Source: Rhizobium altiplani (GTDB lineage Bacteria > Pseudomonadota > Alphaproteobacteria > Rhizobiales > Rhizobiaceae). Taken from it: a DNA stretch of 64,000 nt. Position numbers and translations under genes: made by a program. A model generated the notes under the pieces. The model searched no databases. It was not told the DNA's origin and was given only the letters and a program-made list of their open reading frames with translations. Positions 54,668 through 63,955 of the stretch are shown in pieces; position 1 is the stretch's first letter; each line of letters begins with the position of its first letter. Where the stretch lies: NCBI RefSeq assembly GCF_001542405.1, contig NZ_LNCD01000092.1, positions 1 through 64,000 of the forward strand. The letters are read 5' to 3'.

Positions 54668-54814
54668 GGACATAGGGGCTTCAGCTCCGGGAACGCAGGC
54701 TTCAAAAGAGCCGCCGTGGCTGTGGCGCGCAAACTTGCGGTGATCATGCACACAATGCTGAAGACTGGTGAGTTTTTGATCCGAATGCGGGAGCCGCAAC
54801 CTAAATCCGCATAG
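54668..54814 (+). pseudogene. C-terminal fragment of an IS110/IS1111-type transposase
   Basis: In one frame: HRGFSSGNAGFKRAAVAVAR, then KLAVIMHTMLKTGEF and a stop. The GxxGFKRAAVAVARKLAVIMH pattern is the conserved C-terminus of this transposase group. The rest of the gene is missing. Confidence 0.65.
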
Positions 54815-55029
54815 CGTTCAACGTCTGAAAATCCGAATCGTCCCTGCCGGGACGTGAGCCAAGCCATTCCATTGATGGGATTGCCTCGCTGTCTCAGCTG
54901 AATGAGTCGGAAGGCTCGTTCCGCGAAGCTCCATCATGCGGCGGCTAATGTCGACCGCGAAACACCATCACCCGGCAGCGTCTAATGATAAAACGAGGTC
55001 ATGTCTTTCAACGGCCTCAAACATCAACG

Positions 55030-55560
55030 GGAGAAGCGCAGCATGAAACATATTGTGCACTGAATGTATCGGTCTTGAAGGGACCATCGTTGCAATGGCT
55101 TCAGAGGACTTGCCAAGGCAAGATTGCCGGTGATCCGCATCCAGGCCAAAGCATTTTTGAAAGCCAACCGAATAAGACGGACCGCAGGAAAAAGCCATCC
55201 CATCGCGAATGACATTCGCGGATTGTTGCGCAACTTCAGTCTGAAAGTCGGATTGGTCGGCAAGATCAAATTCGAGGAGCGGATCAATGAGCTGGTCGAA
55301 CACAGGCCTGATCTACACGAAATCATGCAGCCATTGTTGGCTGCACGCAAAATGCTGCGCGACGAATTTACCAAGTTGCACAAGAAGGTTTTGGATTTGG
55401 TCGCGAGGATGAAGTTTGTCGCCGATTGACGACGATCCATGGTGTCGGCCCCGTGGTCGCTCTCAACTATACGGCAACCATCGATATTCCTGGTCGGTTT
55501 ACACATTCAAAGGCGGTCGGTTCTGTGCTCGGGCGCCACCAGCGGCGGGGTAGGGGAGGG
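55030..55560 (+). pseudogene. Frameshifted IS110-family transposase remnant
   Basis: Segments in order: IGLEGTIVAMASEDLP (about 55070), IQAKAFLKANRIRRTAGKSH (about 55135), LLRNFSLKVGLVGKIKFEER (about 55223-55285), MLRDEFTKLHKKVLDLV, and after a frame change LTTIHGVGPVVALNYTATID with RFTHSKAVGSVLG. This follows the IS110 family order, with the DEDD domain mostly lost. A frameshift lies near 55410 and the end is missing. It is a different piece from the fragment at 54668. Confidence 0.7.
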
Positions 55561-55650
55561 GCAGGCATTGAGGAAATGATGTCGCCCGCGATCTATGGAT
55601 GAGGTTTTGATTTGCACTGAGAAGCTGGTTCTCGGCGGAAATTCGGGGTT

Positions 55651-55848
55651 TCATTTCTCGCCGGCCCAGTCTTCATGTCCATGGCGTATTAGGATCACGA
55701 AAATTGCTCCGTCCTCCTCGACACGGTAGACGATAAGATGGGCCTTGAACGGATGAATTCTGAACACATGCCATTCGCGGGTTGGCGGCAATGTGGGATT
55801 GATCGACAAAGAAAAGCATACGTCAAAAACGCCTGCAGTCCCGATCAA
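55651..55848 (-). pseudogene. C-terminal remnant of a RelE/ParE-type toxin
   Basis: The last 45 residues (PPTREWHVFRIHPFKAHLIV, YRVEEDGAIFVILIRHGHED) match the ParE family end, including the YRV strand and the RHG-x-E/D-W terminus. The N-terminal half is missing; the frame begins with a TTG overlapping the nolG stop. No antitoxin gene is adjacent. Confidence 0.6.
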
Positions 55849-58800
55849 GGTGTGGGTTCGATGACCTTGTGCTGAGATGAAGCCATTTCTAGGGATTTCC
55901 CCGCATCGCCGCCGAGATCGCCTGGCAAATTACTGAACTCCGTCTCTCGCCCGCAGGTCGCGTGGCGTCGAAGCGCTCGGCGACCGAACGATTTGAGCAA
56001 ATTTTGCAGGTCATCGACGAAGGTGAAGATGACCGGGATAATGATGAGGCTGAGCAGCGTTGATATCATCACGCCGCCGATCACCACGATCGCCATCGGC
56101 TGCCGGAAACTCGAATCTCCGCCCATCAGGCTGAGCGCAGCCGGCAGCATGCCCGCGGCCATGGCAAGGGTGGTCATGACGATCGGTCGCGCGCGCTTAT
56201 GGCAGGCATCGAGGAGCGCCTCGAACCGGGACATGCCTCGGCGACGTGACATGATCGCGTATTCGATGAGAAGGATGGAGTTCTTCGTTACCACGCCCAT
56301 CAGCATGAGAAGGCCTATGACGGCAGGCATCGAGAAGCTGGTCCCCGTCACCACCAGCGGCACCAGCGCGCCGCCGAGCGAGAGCGGCAGGGCCATCAGA
56401 AGCGTGAGCGGCTGCAGGAAATCTTGGAACAGCAGGACGAGCACCGCATAGATGCAGAACACACCGATTGCCATCGCAAGCGCGAAGCTCTGGAACAGCT
56501 CGGAGCTGCGCTGAAGCTCGCCGTGTTCCACCAGCGTAACGCCCGGCGGCAGATGCTGGAGAGCCGGCAGCGCCTTCGCCTCGCGGTTGACGTCGCCCAG
56601 AATGCGGCCGTTGAGTTCGACGGAAACGGTGACATTGCGCATGCGGTCGATACGGTCGATTTCCGAAGGACTGCCGCCGATGCGGATATCGGCAATCGAT
56701 CCGAGATCGACATTGCCGTTGGTGCCGGCCACGCGCATGTTCTTAATGTCGTCGAGATTGGTGCGCGCCTCTGGCGAGAAGCGAACGACGATCGGTATCT
56801 GCCGCTGCGGCAGGTTGAGCTTCGGCAAGTCGGAAGAATATTCTCCGTTCGTCGCCACACGCACGGCGCTGGCGATCGCATTCGACGTCACGCCAAGCGC
56901 TGCTGCGCGGGCAAAATCGGGCGTGATCTGGATTTCCGGCGCTTGCCTCGCCGCCGTCGATGTCACGGCGCCGATGCCCTGTAGCGTCCGAAGCTGCTCC
57001 TCGAGCGCCGTGCTGGCGCAATCGAGCGCATTGGCATCGTCGCTGGCCAGAGTGAACTCGAGCTTGGTACCGTAGCCGATACCGACCGCCACACGCACTC
57101 CGGGGAGGACGGAAAGCGCCTGCCGAATATCGTTTTCGATCTCCGACTGCTTGCGGTCGCGCCCATCAATCGGCGTCAGCGTGGCGACGATCGCGGCAGA
57201 CCCGACACTGCTCCTTGCGACCGTCGCACCACCGCCTGAGGATGCCGAGCCGACAGCAGCAAACACATGCGTCACGTCGGGAAACTCACTGAGAATATCT
57301 GCGGCCTTCCTGGTTACGGCGTCGGTTTGCTCGACAGTGGCGCCGGGCTGCAGGGTGAGCGTGATCTGCGTCCGCGAGTCGTCAGCGGCCGGCAGGTATC
57401 CCGTTCTTAAGAGAGGGATAACGGAAAGCGAAAGCGCAACGACGACGGCAGTCACGGCCACTGTTGTCTTCCTGTGATTGAGGGCAGCCTTGGCCATCGC
57501 CATATAGGCGCGCATAAATCGGCCATCCTTCTGCTCCGACGGATGAGCCTTCATGAAATAGGCGGCCATCATGGGGGTGAGCAGACGGGCAACGACAAGC
57601 GAGGCAACGACGGCAACAGCGGCGGTGATGCCGAACTGACGAAATAGGAGGCCTGGTATGCCGCTCATGAACGCCGTCGGTAGGAAGACCGCGACCAGCG
57701 TGAAGGTGGTGGCGATGACGGCGAGCCCGAGTTCGTTGGCGGCTTCCATTGCAGCATCGAGGGGCCGCTTGCCCATCTGCAGGTGGCGGGCGATGTTCTC
57801 GATCTCGACGATCGCGTCGTCGACGAGAATTCCGACCACCAGCGACAGCGCCAGCAAGGTGACGACGTTCAGGCTAAAGCCGGCGAGATACATGAACAGG
57901 AAGGTCGGGATGACCGACAAGGGCAGTGCCACAGCAGACAGGATCGTCGCGCGCCAGTCCCGAAGGAAGAGCCAGACGACCACAATCGCCAGGATGGCCC
58001 CCTCATACAACATGTGCATCGAGCCGTCATAATTGCCGAGAATTGATCCGATCAGGCTGTAGACTGCATGGATCTGCACATTCGAATGCGCCGCTGCAAA
58101 ATTTTTCATTGCCGTGTCAACGTCAGCCGAAACACTGCTATCGGAAAACCCGTTCGAACGCTTGATTTCGACGGCGATCACCGGCTTACCGTCGAGATAG
58201 GCCATCGAGGAGCGCTCGGCGAAGCTGTCCTCGACCGAGGCGATGTCGTCGAGCCGGGCCTGCTGCCCGTTAGCGAGCGGTATAGTGAGCTCCCTCAGGG
58301 CCTCGACCGACTCTACGGCGCCGAGCGTGCGCAATGTCTGACGCGTGCCGCCGATCTCGCCGAGCCCGCCGGACTTGTCGCCTTGCACGGCCTTCAACTG
58401 CGCTGATACGGTCGCGGCGGTGACGCCGAACGACGACATCGTCGAAGGATCGAGATCGACGTGGATCTCGCGATCGATCCCGCCGATGCGGTTGACCTGG
58501 CCGACGCCCGGGACCGATAGCAGCGCCTTGGTCAGATCGTTATCGACAAACCAGGACAGTTCGGTCTCGTTGAGAGCGGTCGAGCGGACGGCATAGGTGA
58601 CAACTGCGGAGCTTTGGACGGTGGCCTTCGTAACGATCGGCGTCGCCATCTGTGCCGGGAGATCGGCCTTGACGCTATCAACGGCATTGCGGACCTCATT
58701 GAGGGCCGTTTCGCTGTCTTTCTGCAGCTTGAAGGATACCTTGGTCGAGACGGTGCCATCGGTAATCGTTGTGAGAATATGATCGAGATGGCTCAAGGAG

Positions 58801-59015
58801 GTGAGGCTATTCTCGATGGTGCGGGCAACCTCCGTCTCGAGCTGCGTCGGCGCAGCCCCATCGAGCGTGGCGGTAACGCTGATGGTCGGAAGGTCCATGT
58901 CCGGAAAGTACTGAACCGCCAGCTGTTTGAATGCCCAAAGCCCGCCAAATCCAAACATCACAAACAGCAATATCGCTGGTATGGGATTGCGGATCGAGAA
59001 GGCGGAGAAATTCAT
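55845..59015 (-). CDS. nolG: RND efflux permease, NolG-like
   Basis: A 1056-residue HAE-type RND transporter with 12 predicted membrane spans and the proton-relay pair in VGILVDDAIVEIENI plus GVVTKNSILLIEYAIM. Starts MNFSAFSIRNPIPAILLFVM. It is paired with the adaptor gene (1-base overlap), downstream of nodM and a nod box, the gene set of the nodM-nolFG operon of Sinorhizobium meliloti, in which NolG is the RND component. The substrate is unknown; Nod-factor-related or flavonoid export has been suggested for this family. Confidence 0.85.
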   Translation of the reverse strand: MNFSAFSIRNPIPAILLFVMFGFGGLWAFKQLAVQYFPDMDLPTISVTATLDGAAPTQLETEVARTIENSLTSLSHLDHILTTITDGTVSTKVSFKLQKDSETALNEVRNAVDSVKADLPAQMATPIVTKATVQSSAVVTYAVRSTALNETELSWFVDNDLTKALLSVPGVGQVNRIGGIDREIHVDLDPSTMSSFGVTAATVSAQLKAVQGDKSGGLGEIGGTRQTLRTLGAVESVEALRELTIPLANGQQARLDDIASVEDSFAERSSMAYLDGKPVIAVEIKRSNGFSDSSVSADVDTAMKNFAAAHSNVQIHAVYSLIGSILGNYDGSMHMLYEGAILAIVVVWLFLRDWRATILSAVALPLSVIPTFLFMYLAGFSLNVVTLLALSLVVGILVDDAIVEIENIARHLQMGKRPLDAAMEAANELGLAVIATTFTLVAVFLPTAFMSGIPGLLFRQFGITAAVAVVASLVVARLLTPMMAAYFMKAHPSEQKDGRFMRAYMAMAKAALNHRKTTVAVTAVVVALSLSVIPLLRTGYLPAADDSRTQITLTLQPGATVEQTDAVTRKAADILSEFPDVTHVFAAVGSASSGGGATVARSSVGSAAIVATLTPIDGRDRKQSEIENDIRQALSVLPGVRVAVGIGYGTKLEFTLASDDANALDCASTALEEQLRTLQGIGAVTSTAARQAPEIQITPDFARAAALGVTSNAIASAVRVATNGEYSSDLPKLNLPQRQIPIVVRFSPEARTNLDDIKNMRVAGTNGNVDLGSIADIRIGGSPSEIDRIDRMRNVTVSVELNGRILGDVNREAKALPALQHLPPGVTLVEHGELQRSSELFQSFALAMAIGVFCIYAVLVLLFQDFLQPLTLLMALPLSLGGALVPLVVTGTSFSMPAVIGLLMLMGVVTKNSILLIEYAIMSRRRGMSRFEALLDACHKRARPIVMTTLAMAAGMLPAALSLMGGDSSFRQPMAIVVIGGVMISTLLSLIIIPVIFTFVDDLQNLLKSFGRRALRRHATCGRETEFSNLPGDLGGDAGKSLEMASSQHKVIEPTP

Positions 59016-60088
59016 CAGTTTTTCTCCGCAATTTTCACGAGGTCATTGTCCGACAGAAATGCACCGCCCGACGTGACGACCTTTGCCGACCGGTCGATGC
59101 CGGAGATGATTTCGACCTCGCCATCGTTGCGGCGGCCGGTTTCCACGCGGACCCGTCGCACCCGCTTGTCCTCGCCGGCGGTGAAGACGTAGCTGATGCC
59201 ATCCCGGAACACGATCGCCGTCTCGGGGACGGTGAGCGCCGGTGTGGTCTGCAGCTCGATATTGCCAGTGACATAAAGGCCGGTGCGCGGACGAACCTCG
59301 GACGGAAGCGCAACATAGACGATCGCACGGCTGGTGTCGGTGCTGACCGAGGGGCCGACCAGCCGCACCTTGCCGGAAATGGCGTGACCGTCCGGTCCGT
59401 TGATCGCAACGCTCAAACCCTCCGAAATCCGCGGCAGATAACGCGCCGATACTTCCGCCTGCCATTCGACACGCTGCTGGCGCACCATGCGGAAGAGCTC
59501 GGTGCCGGTGGAGACTACTTCGCCGAGATCGCCCGAACGCGAGGTTATGAGGCCATCGTCGGCGGCGGTGATGGTCGTCTGCGCAAACTTGATCTTTTCG
59601 CTGTCGAGCGCGGCCTCCTCGGATGCCAGGTTTGCCGTCGCCGTCTGCTCGTCGGCGAAATATTCGGTGATCTTCTCGTCGGAAAGAGCGCCGGATGAAC
59701 GAAGCTGGCGTGCACGATCCGCATTTGCCTTGGCCTTTGTCAGCTTTGCCTTGGCGATGACGACAGCCGCCTCCTGTTTGCGAAGGTCTGCCAGCACGCT
59801 GTCCTGCGAAAGCCGGGCCAGCGTCTGCCCTTTCGTGACCACCGAGCCGACATCGACCAGGACGTCGGTGATGCGCAGGCCGCTCGTTTCGGACGCAATG
59901 ATTGCTTCCTGCCACGGTTTCAGCCAGCCGCTCGCGGGAACGGTTTCCAGCCAGTCCCGTATTGCCGGCGCCGTCAGAGAAACGGTCAGAGCAGGCGCGG
60001 CCGCCTGTTCAGCCATGCTATTAGCGGAGGGAAACTGGAGTGCTGCACAGACAAGAACGGCAGCGAATAGAATACACGGTTTTCTCAA
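59015..60088 (-). CDS. nolF: RND periplasmic adaptor (membrane fusion protein), NolF-like
   Basis: A 357-residue HlyD/AcrA-type adaptor. Signal peptide (CILFAAVLVCAALQFPSANS), a lipoyl/barrel-sandwich domain split by a coiled coil (about residues 100-150), then beta-barrel (GHAISGKVRLVGPSVSTDTS). The start is a TTG with GAGGA 8 bases upstream; no ATG fits. No outer-membrane channel gene is adjacent. 60089-60361 upstream contains no gene and no nod box. Confidence 0.83.
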   Translation of the reverse strand: MRKPCILFAAVLVCAALQFPSANSMAEQAAAPALTVSLTAPAIRDWLETVPASGWLKPWQEAIIASETSGLRITDVLVDVGSVVTKGQTLARLSQDSVLADLRKQEAAVVIAKAKLTKAKANADRARQLRSSGALSDEKITEYFADEQTATANLASEEAALDSEKIKFAQTTITAADDGLITSRSGDLGEVVSTGTELFRMVRQQRVEWQAEVSARYLPRISEGLSVAINGPDGHAISGKVRLVGPSVSTDTSRAIVYVALPSEVRPRTGLYVTGNIELQTTPALTVPETAIVFRDGISYVFTAGEDKRVRRVRVETGRRNDGEVEIISGIDRSAKVVTSGGAFLSDNDLVKIAEKN

Positions 60089-60361
60089 ATGGCAATTCCT
60101 CGCAGTTCACGGGTGTCCGCGCTCAACCGTGGCGTCAAAAATGTCGGCTGTTGTGGTGCAAAGTTGAAATGCCTGACGGTCTCGAAGGTGACAAAACTCA
60201 ACTATTCAAAACATCTTAGCGGGACACCAGTGATGTCGGGCTATTGCGCCATCCAAGGCAGCAGTTTTTCGTCGGCTGCGAGGCGGTGAATACGGCTAAA
60301 TCGCATCGTAAGGTTCGCGTGGGACAATAGTGCCTGTTGCGCCGCCGTTTGCTGAGTCTGC

Positions 60362-60892
60362 TCATCCTATTGCGTATGCTGCTTCCTCGACAGCCCGGCC
60401 TACACGCATGCGGATGGTCTCGGAAATCACCTCTCCGTGGGCGAAGTCATTACGCGTGGCATAGATTGCGGTCGGCATCGCAAGCGCTTCAAAGAACCCG
60501 AACAGAGGACGCAACTGATGCTCGACGACAAGCGAATGACGCTCGCCCCCGCCCGTCGCAGCGATGATGATAGGCTTGCCCCTCAGCGATGTTGGATCGA
60601 GCAAATCGAAATAGTGCTTGAATAGGCCGGTGTAACTGCCCTTGTAGGTGGGTGAGCCTACGACCAGGACGTCTGCCTCTAGCATCTGGTCTACGACCCC
60701 GCGCGCTTTAGCGCTGAGGTCGTCTATCCGTTTGGCTTTCAACAGTGAAGGTCCAAGGTCATCGACATCGAAGGACTGCGCCACCGCTTGCGTTTTGATT
60801 GCCAATTGCCCGACGATATGGTCGACGAATGTGCGCGTCGTGGACGGTCGTGTTATGTTGCCCGAGAAGCCAATTATCTTCGTTTGCGGCAT
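60362..60892 (-). CDS. NAD(P)H-dependent FMN reductase
   Basis: A 176-residue flavodoxin-fold reductase of the NADPH-dependent FMN reductase family (MsuE/SsuE-like). Features: IIGFSGNITRPSTTRTFVDH phosphate-binding loop, ADVLVVGSPTYKGSYTGLFK flavin motif, and ATGGGERHSLVVEHQLRPLF. The start is MPQTKIIGF at 60892. It lies 71 bp after nodM on the same strand, so likely in the nod-box operon, though this gene is not part of the classical nodM-nolFG set. It would supply reduced flavin to an unidentified monooxygenase or protect against quinones. Confidence 0.85.
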   Translation of the reverse strand: MPQTKIIGFSGNITRPSTTRTFVDHIVGQLAIKTQAVAQSFDVDDLGPSLLKAKRIDDLSAKARGVVDQMLEADVLVVGSPTYKGSYTGLFKHYFDLLDPTSLRGKPIIIAATGGGERHSLVVEHQLRPLFGFFEALAMPTAIYATRNDFAHGEVISETIRMRVGRAVEEAAYAIG

Positions 60893-60963
60893 GTCGATCT
60901 CCAAATGCTCAGCAGATATAAGTCATCTACACTCTGTCATTCGTCCCTTACGGAAACCACGGC

Positions 60964-62790
60964 CTATTCGACGGTGACTGATTTCGCCAGGTTGCGCGGC
61001 TGATCGACGTCAGTGCCCGCAAACACGGCGGTATGATAGGCGAGCAATTGGATCGGCAGCGAGAAGATCATCGGCGCTATGATCTCGTCCACATTTGGAA
61101 GAACGATTGTTTGCATCGTGTCGAGCTTCAAGGCGCTAGCGCCCTTCTCATCGGTGATCAAGATGATCCGTCCGCCGCGGGCCGCAACCTCCTGCATGTT
61201 GGAAACGGTCTTATCGAAAAAGCGGTCGTGCGGTGCGATCACGACAACCGGCATGTTCTCGTCGATGAGAGCAATCGGACCGTGTTTCAGTTCGCCGGCA
61301 GCATAACCTTGCGCGTGAATATAGGAAATCTCCTTTAATTTCAGGGCGCCTTCCATGGCCAAAGGGAAGCTCGTGCCGCGGCCAAGATAGAGTACGGCGC
61401 GGCACTTTGCCAATTCACGCGACAGAAGCTCGATCCTTGGTCGGATGCTGTTGAGCACCTGCCCCATGACGCGCGGCACCTCGGCAAGCCGGCCGACCAG
61501 TGTCTGTTCCTCCTTCTCCGTAAGGGTGCCACGCGCCCTGCCAGCAGCAACCGCGAGCGCAGCCAAAACGGCGAGCTGGCATGTAAAGGCCTTCGTAGAC
61601 GCAACGCCAATCTCAGGACCGGCGAAGATCGGGAACACAGTGTCGGACTCCCGTGCTATCGTCGATTCGGGCGCGTTGACGACTGCACCGGTCTTCAAGC
61701 CGTGCTCCTTGCAATAGCGTAGGCAAGCAAGTGTATCGGCCGTCTCGCCCGATTGTGAGATGAAGAGAGCTGCCACCTGTGGCGAGAACGGGATTTCGCG
61801 GTACCGAAATTCTGACGCGACATCGATTTCGACCGGCAGACGTGCGTAGTGCTCGAACCAGTATTTGCCGATCAGCCCGGCAAAGTACGCAGTGCCGCAG
61901 GCGGAGATCGCCAAGCTTTGCACGTTGGCGAAGACCGTGTCGCGCCAAACCGCGACTACCTTATTGTCGCTGAAGTTGATGTAATGGCTGAGGGTATCGG
62001 AGATGGCCTCCGGCTGGTCGTAAATTTCCTTCTCCATGAAATGGCGATAGTTGCCCTTGTCGATCATAGGGGCCGTCACCAGCGAGATCTGCCGCGGTCG
62101 GGTGGTGACCTCGCCGTCGATATCGAAGATACGGACGCCAGTCTTGTCGATGACCGCCCAATCTCCGTCGATCAGGTAGGTGATCTCGTTGGTTAAGGGC
62201 GCCAGCGCAATCGCGTCCGACCCGAGGAACATTTCGCCGCTTCCGTGACCGATCGCGAGCGGCGGGCCATTACGGGCAGCCATGATAGTCGAAGGGTCTT
62301 CCTCGAAAAGCAGAGCCAGCGAGTAAGCGCCTCGGACGCGCTTCAGCATCGCATGCATAGCTTCGCGCCGGCCCATGCCGTCCCGGCGAAGTCTTGCCAC
62401 GAGATGCGCGATGACCTCCGTGTCGGTGTCGGTTTGGAACTCGGCGCCGGCCGCGGTCAGCTCATCCTTCAATTCGGTGAAATTCTCGATTATCCCATTG
62501 TGGACGACCGCGATGCCGTCGCTAAAATGGGGGTGGGCATTGCGTTCCGTCGGCGCGCCATGGGTTGCCCAGCGCGTATGGGCAATGCCGATTGTGCCCG
62601 CCAGAGGCTGTTCTTTCAGCTTTGCCTCAAGATTGAAGAGCTTGCCCTCACAGCGCCGGCGATGGAGCGCTCCACCGTCGATCGTCGCGACGCCCGCCGA
62701 ATCGTAGCCACGATATTCAAGGCGTTTCAATGCGTCTATCAGCCGGTCCGAAACCGGATGATGGCCGACAATACCCACAATCCCGCACAT
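60964..62790 (-). CDS. nodM: NodM, glutamine-fructose-6-phosphate aminotransferase
   Basis: A 608-residue GlmS-type enzyme that converts fructose-6-phosphate and glutamine to glucosamine-6-phosphate for Nod-factor chitin backbones. The N-terminal Cys nucleophile follows Met (MCGIVGIVGHH); glutaminase motif RWATHGAPTERNAHPH; SIS domains with SQSGETADTLACLRYCKEHG; C-terminal LAKSVTVE. The start is placed at the Cys-preceding ATG, not at the frame start 10 codons upstream. A nod box 183 bp upstream identifies it as nodM, not housekeeping glmS. Confidence 0.93.
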   Translation of the reverse strand: MCGIVGIVGHHPVSDRLIDALKRLEYRGYDSAGVATIDGGALHRRRCEGKLFNLEAKLKEQPLAGTIGIAHTRWATHGAPTERNAHPHFSDGIAVVHNGIIENFTELKDELTAAGAEFQTDTDTEVIAHLVARLRRDGMGRREAMHAMLKRVRGAYSLALLFEEDPSTIMAARNGPPLAIGHGSGEMFLGSDAIALAPLTNEITYLIDGDWAVIDKTGVRIFDIDGEVTTRPRQISLVTAPMIDKGNYRHFMEKEIYDQPEAISDTLSHYINFSDNKVVAVWRDTVFANVQSLAISACGTAYFAGLIGKYWFEHYARLPVEIDVASEFRYREIPFSPQVAALFISQSGETADTLACLRYCKEHGLKTGAVVNAPESTIARESDTVFPIFAGPEIGVASTKAFTCQLAVLAALAVAAGRARGTLTEKEEQTLVGRLAEVPRVMGQVLNSIRPRIELLSRELAKCRAVLYLGRGTSFPLAMEGALKLKEISYIHAQGYAAGELKHGPIALIDENMPVVVIAPHDRFFDKTVSNMQEVAARGGRIILITDEKGASALKLDTMQTIVLPNVDEIIAPMIFSLPIQLLAYHTAVFAGTDVDQPRNLAKSVTVE

Positions 62791-62972
62791 ACACTCTCCG
62801 CGTTTTCGCATATCGGCCACAACGCGCTCACCTAGTCCCGTCAGTCTGGAGTGAGCGAAGCTACAATCAGTCTTTGATCGCCATGACAGCTAAAATTCCG
62901 TCGGAACTTCGTGGCAAAACCGTCATGTTGTCGCGCTAAGTAAAATTCAACGCGTTCTAACGGCACTCGACT

Positions 62973-63019
62973 TATTGGAAAAATCGATTCTTTGGATCGC
63001 ACCCATTTACGTCATGGAT
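62973..63019 (-). promoter_or_regulatory. nod box (NodD binding site) of the nodM operon
   Basis: Read on the minus strand, 47 bp align without gaps to the nod-box consensus: ATCCATGACGTAAATG, a 6-base variable spacer, ATCCAAAGAATCGATTTTTC and CAATA. Only four defined positions differ (A for G in GATG, G for C in AAACAATC, T for A in TTTTACC, and the last base). It is in the right orientation for nodM, 183 bp from its start. NodD plus flavonoid should activate it. Confidence 0.92.
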
Positions 63020-63235
63020 TGTCATGGCACCAGTGATGGCTGCTGAGGCATTATGACGGACGTTACTCCTGCCTTTGGAAACCGGCCGGTTTATGTCCGA
63101 GGCGGCCCCCATCATCCTAGCGTCCGCTCACACCGCGTTCTAGGAGTCCCCTTCGAGCGGGGCTTGTGGGAAAGCCTCCCTGGCAATAAAAATCGTCTCA
63201 ACGCTCATCAAACTCGCCACAAAGGATGACTTTTC

Positions 63236-63955
63236 GTGTCAATTTACTGTTGGAAGTTTATACGGGTTATCGCATTTGCACCTGCTGCTGCGATCATGCT
63301 GGCCGCGCATAGCATATCGGCGCAGGATTCGTTCACCACGGTGCAATGGCCTAACACGCCAACGGCACGGATTGAGGCACTTGCGATTCTGCAGACCTTG
63401 AATGCAAATCTCCTGAGTAATGCTAGCGCCACTTTGACGCTCGATCGCTGGTGTGCCGGACACAAGCTCGCACCGCTAGGTTCTAAGATCGTTGCACAGC
63501 GGGTTCGCGGCCGAGACAAGCCCGTCGATAGCCGCATCCGAGAACTTCTGGCGGTCGGCCCCGACGAGCCCATCGCCTACCGACATGTCCGCCTCGTTTG
63601 CGGCAATCGCGTCCTTTCTGAGGCCGACAATTGGTATGTTCCGGCAAGGCTGACAATGGACATGAATAAAGCGTTGAATACGAGCGACGTCGCCTTTGGC
63701 AGAGCCGTCCAATCTCTTAATTTCACCCGCACAAATCTATCTTCCAATTTGCTGTGGTCCCCTCTTCCAGAAGGATGGGACGTAGAAAAGGAGCTACCGA
63801 CACCCGCAACGGGATCATCTCTTGTACTACCGCCCTTTCTTCTCGAACATCATGCAGTGCTGAAGCTTCAGGACGGCACTCCGTTCAGTGCGCTGGTCGA
63901 AAGCTATACGAGCAATGTACTGGACTTCCCTGCTCCACCTCTGCTTGCCCACTAG
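63236..63955 (+). CDS. Exported chorismate-lyase-like protein
   Basis: A 239-residue protein with a signal peptide (VIAFAPAAAIMLAAHSISAQ, cleavage near AQD). The mature part resembles the UbiC/chorismate-lyase fold: LTLDRWCAGHKLAP, YRHVRLVCGNRVLSEADNWY, VPARLTMDMNKALNTSDVAF-GRAV and LLWSPLPEGWDVEKE. The start is a GTG at 63236 with AAAGGATGA upstream. It is divergent from nodM across the nod-box region. An exported UbiC-like enzyme is unexpected because chorismate is cytoplasmic; the function is unknown. Confidence 0.65.
   Translation: MSIYCWKFIRVIAFAPAAAIMLAAHSISAQDSFTTVQWPNTPTARIEALAILQTLNANLLSNASATLTLDRWCAGHKLAPLGSKIVAQRVRGRDKPVDSRIRELLAVGPDEPIAYRHVRLVCGNRVLSEADNWYVPARLTMDMNKALNTSDVAFGRAVQSLNFTRTNLSSNLLWSPLPEGWDVEKELPTPATGSSLVLPPFLLEHHAVLKLQDGTPFSALVESYTSNVLDFPAPPLLAH

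Noticed and set aside
60089..60361. Second nod box before nolF
   Set aside because: I read the gap on both strands and found no ATC-N9-GAT-type or nod-box-like match.
60964..62790. Housekeeping glmS
   Set aside because: The adjacent nod box, nolF/nolG neighbours and plasmid setting identify it as nodM.
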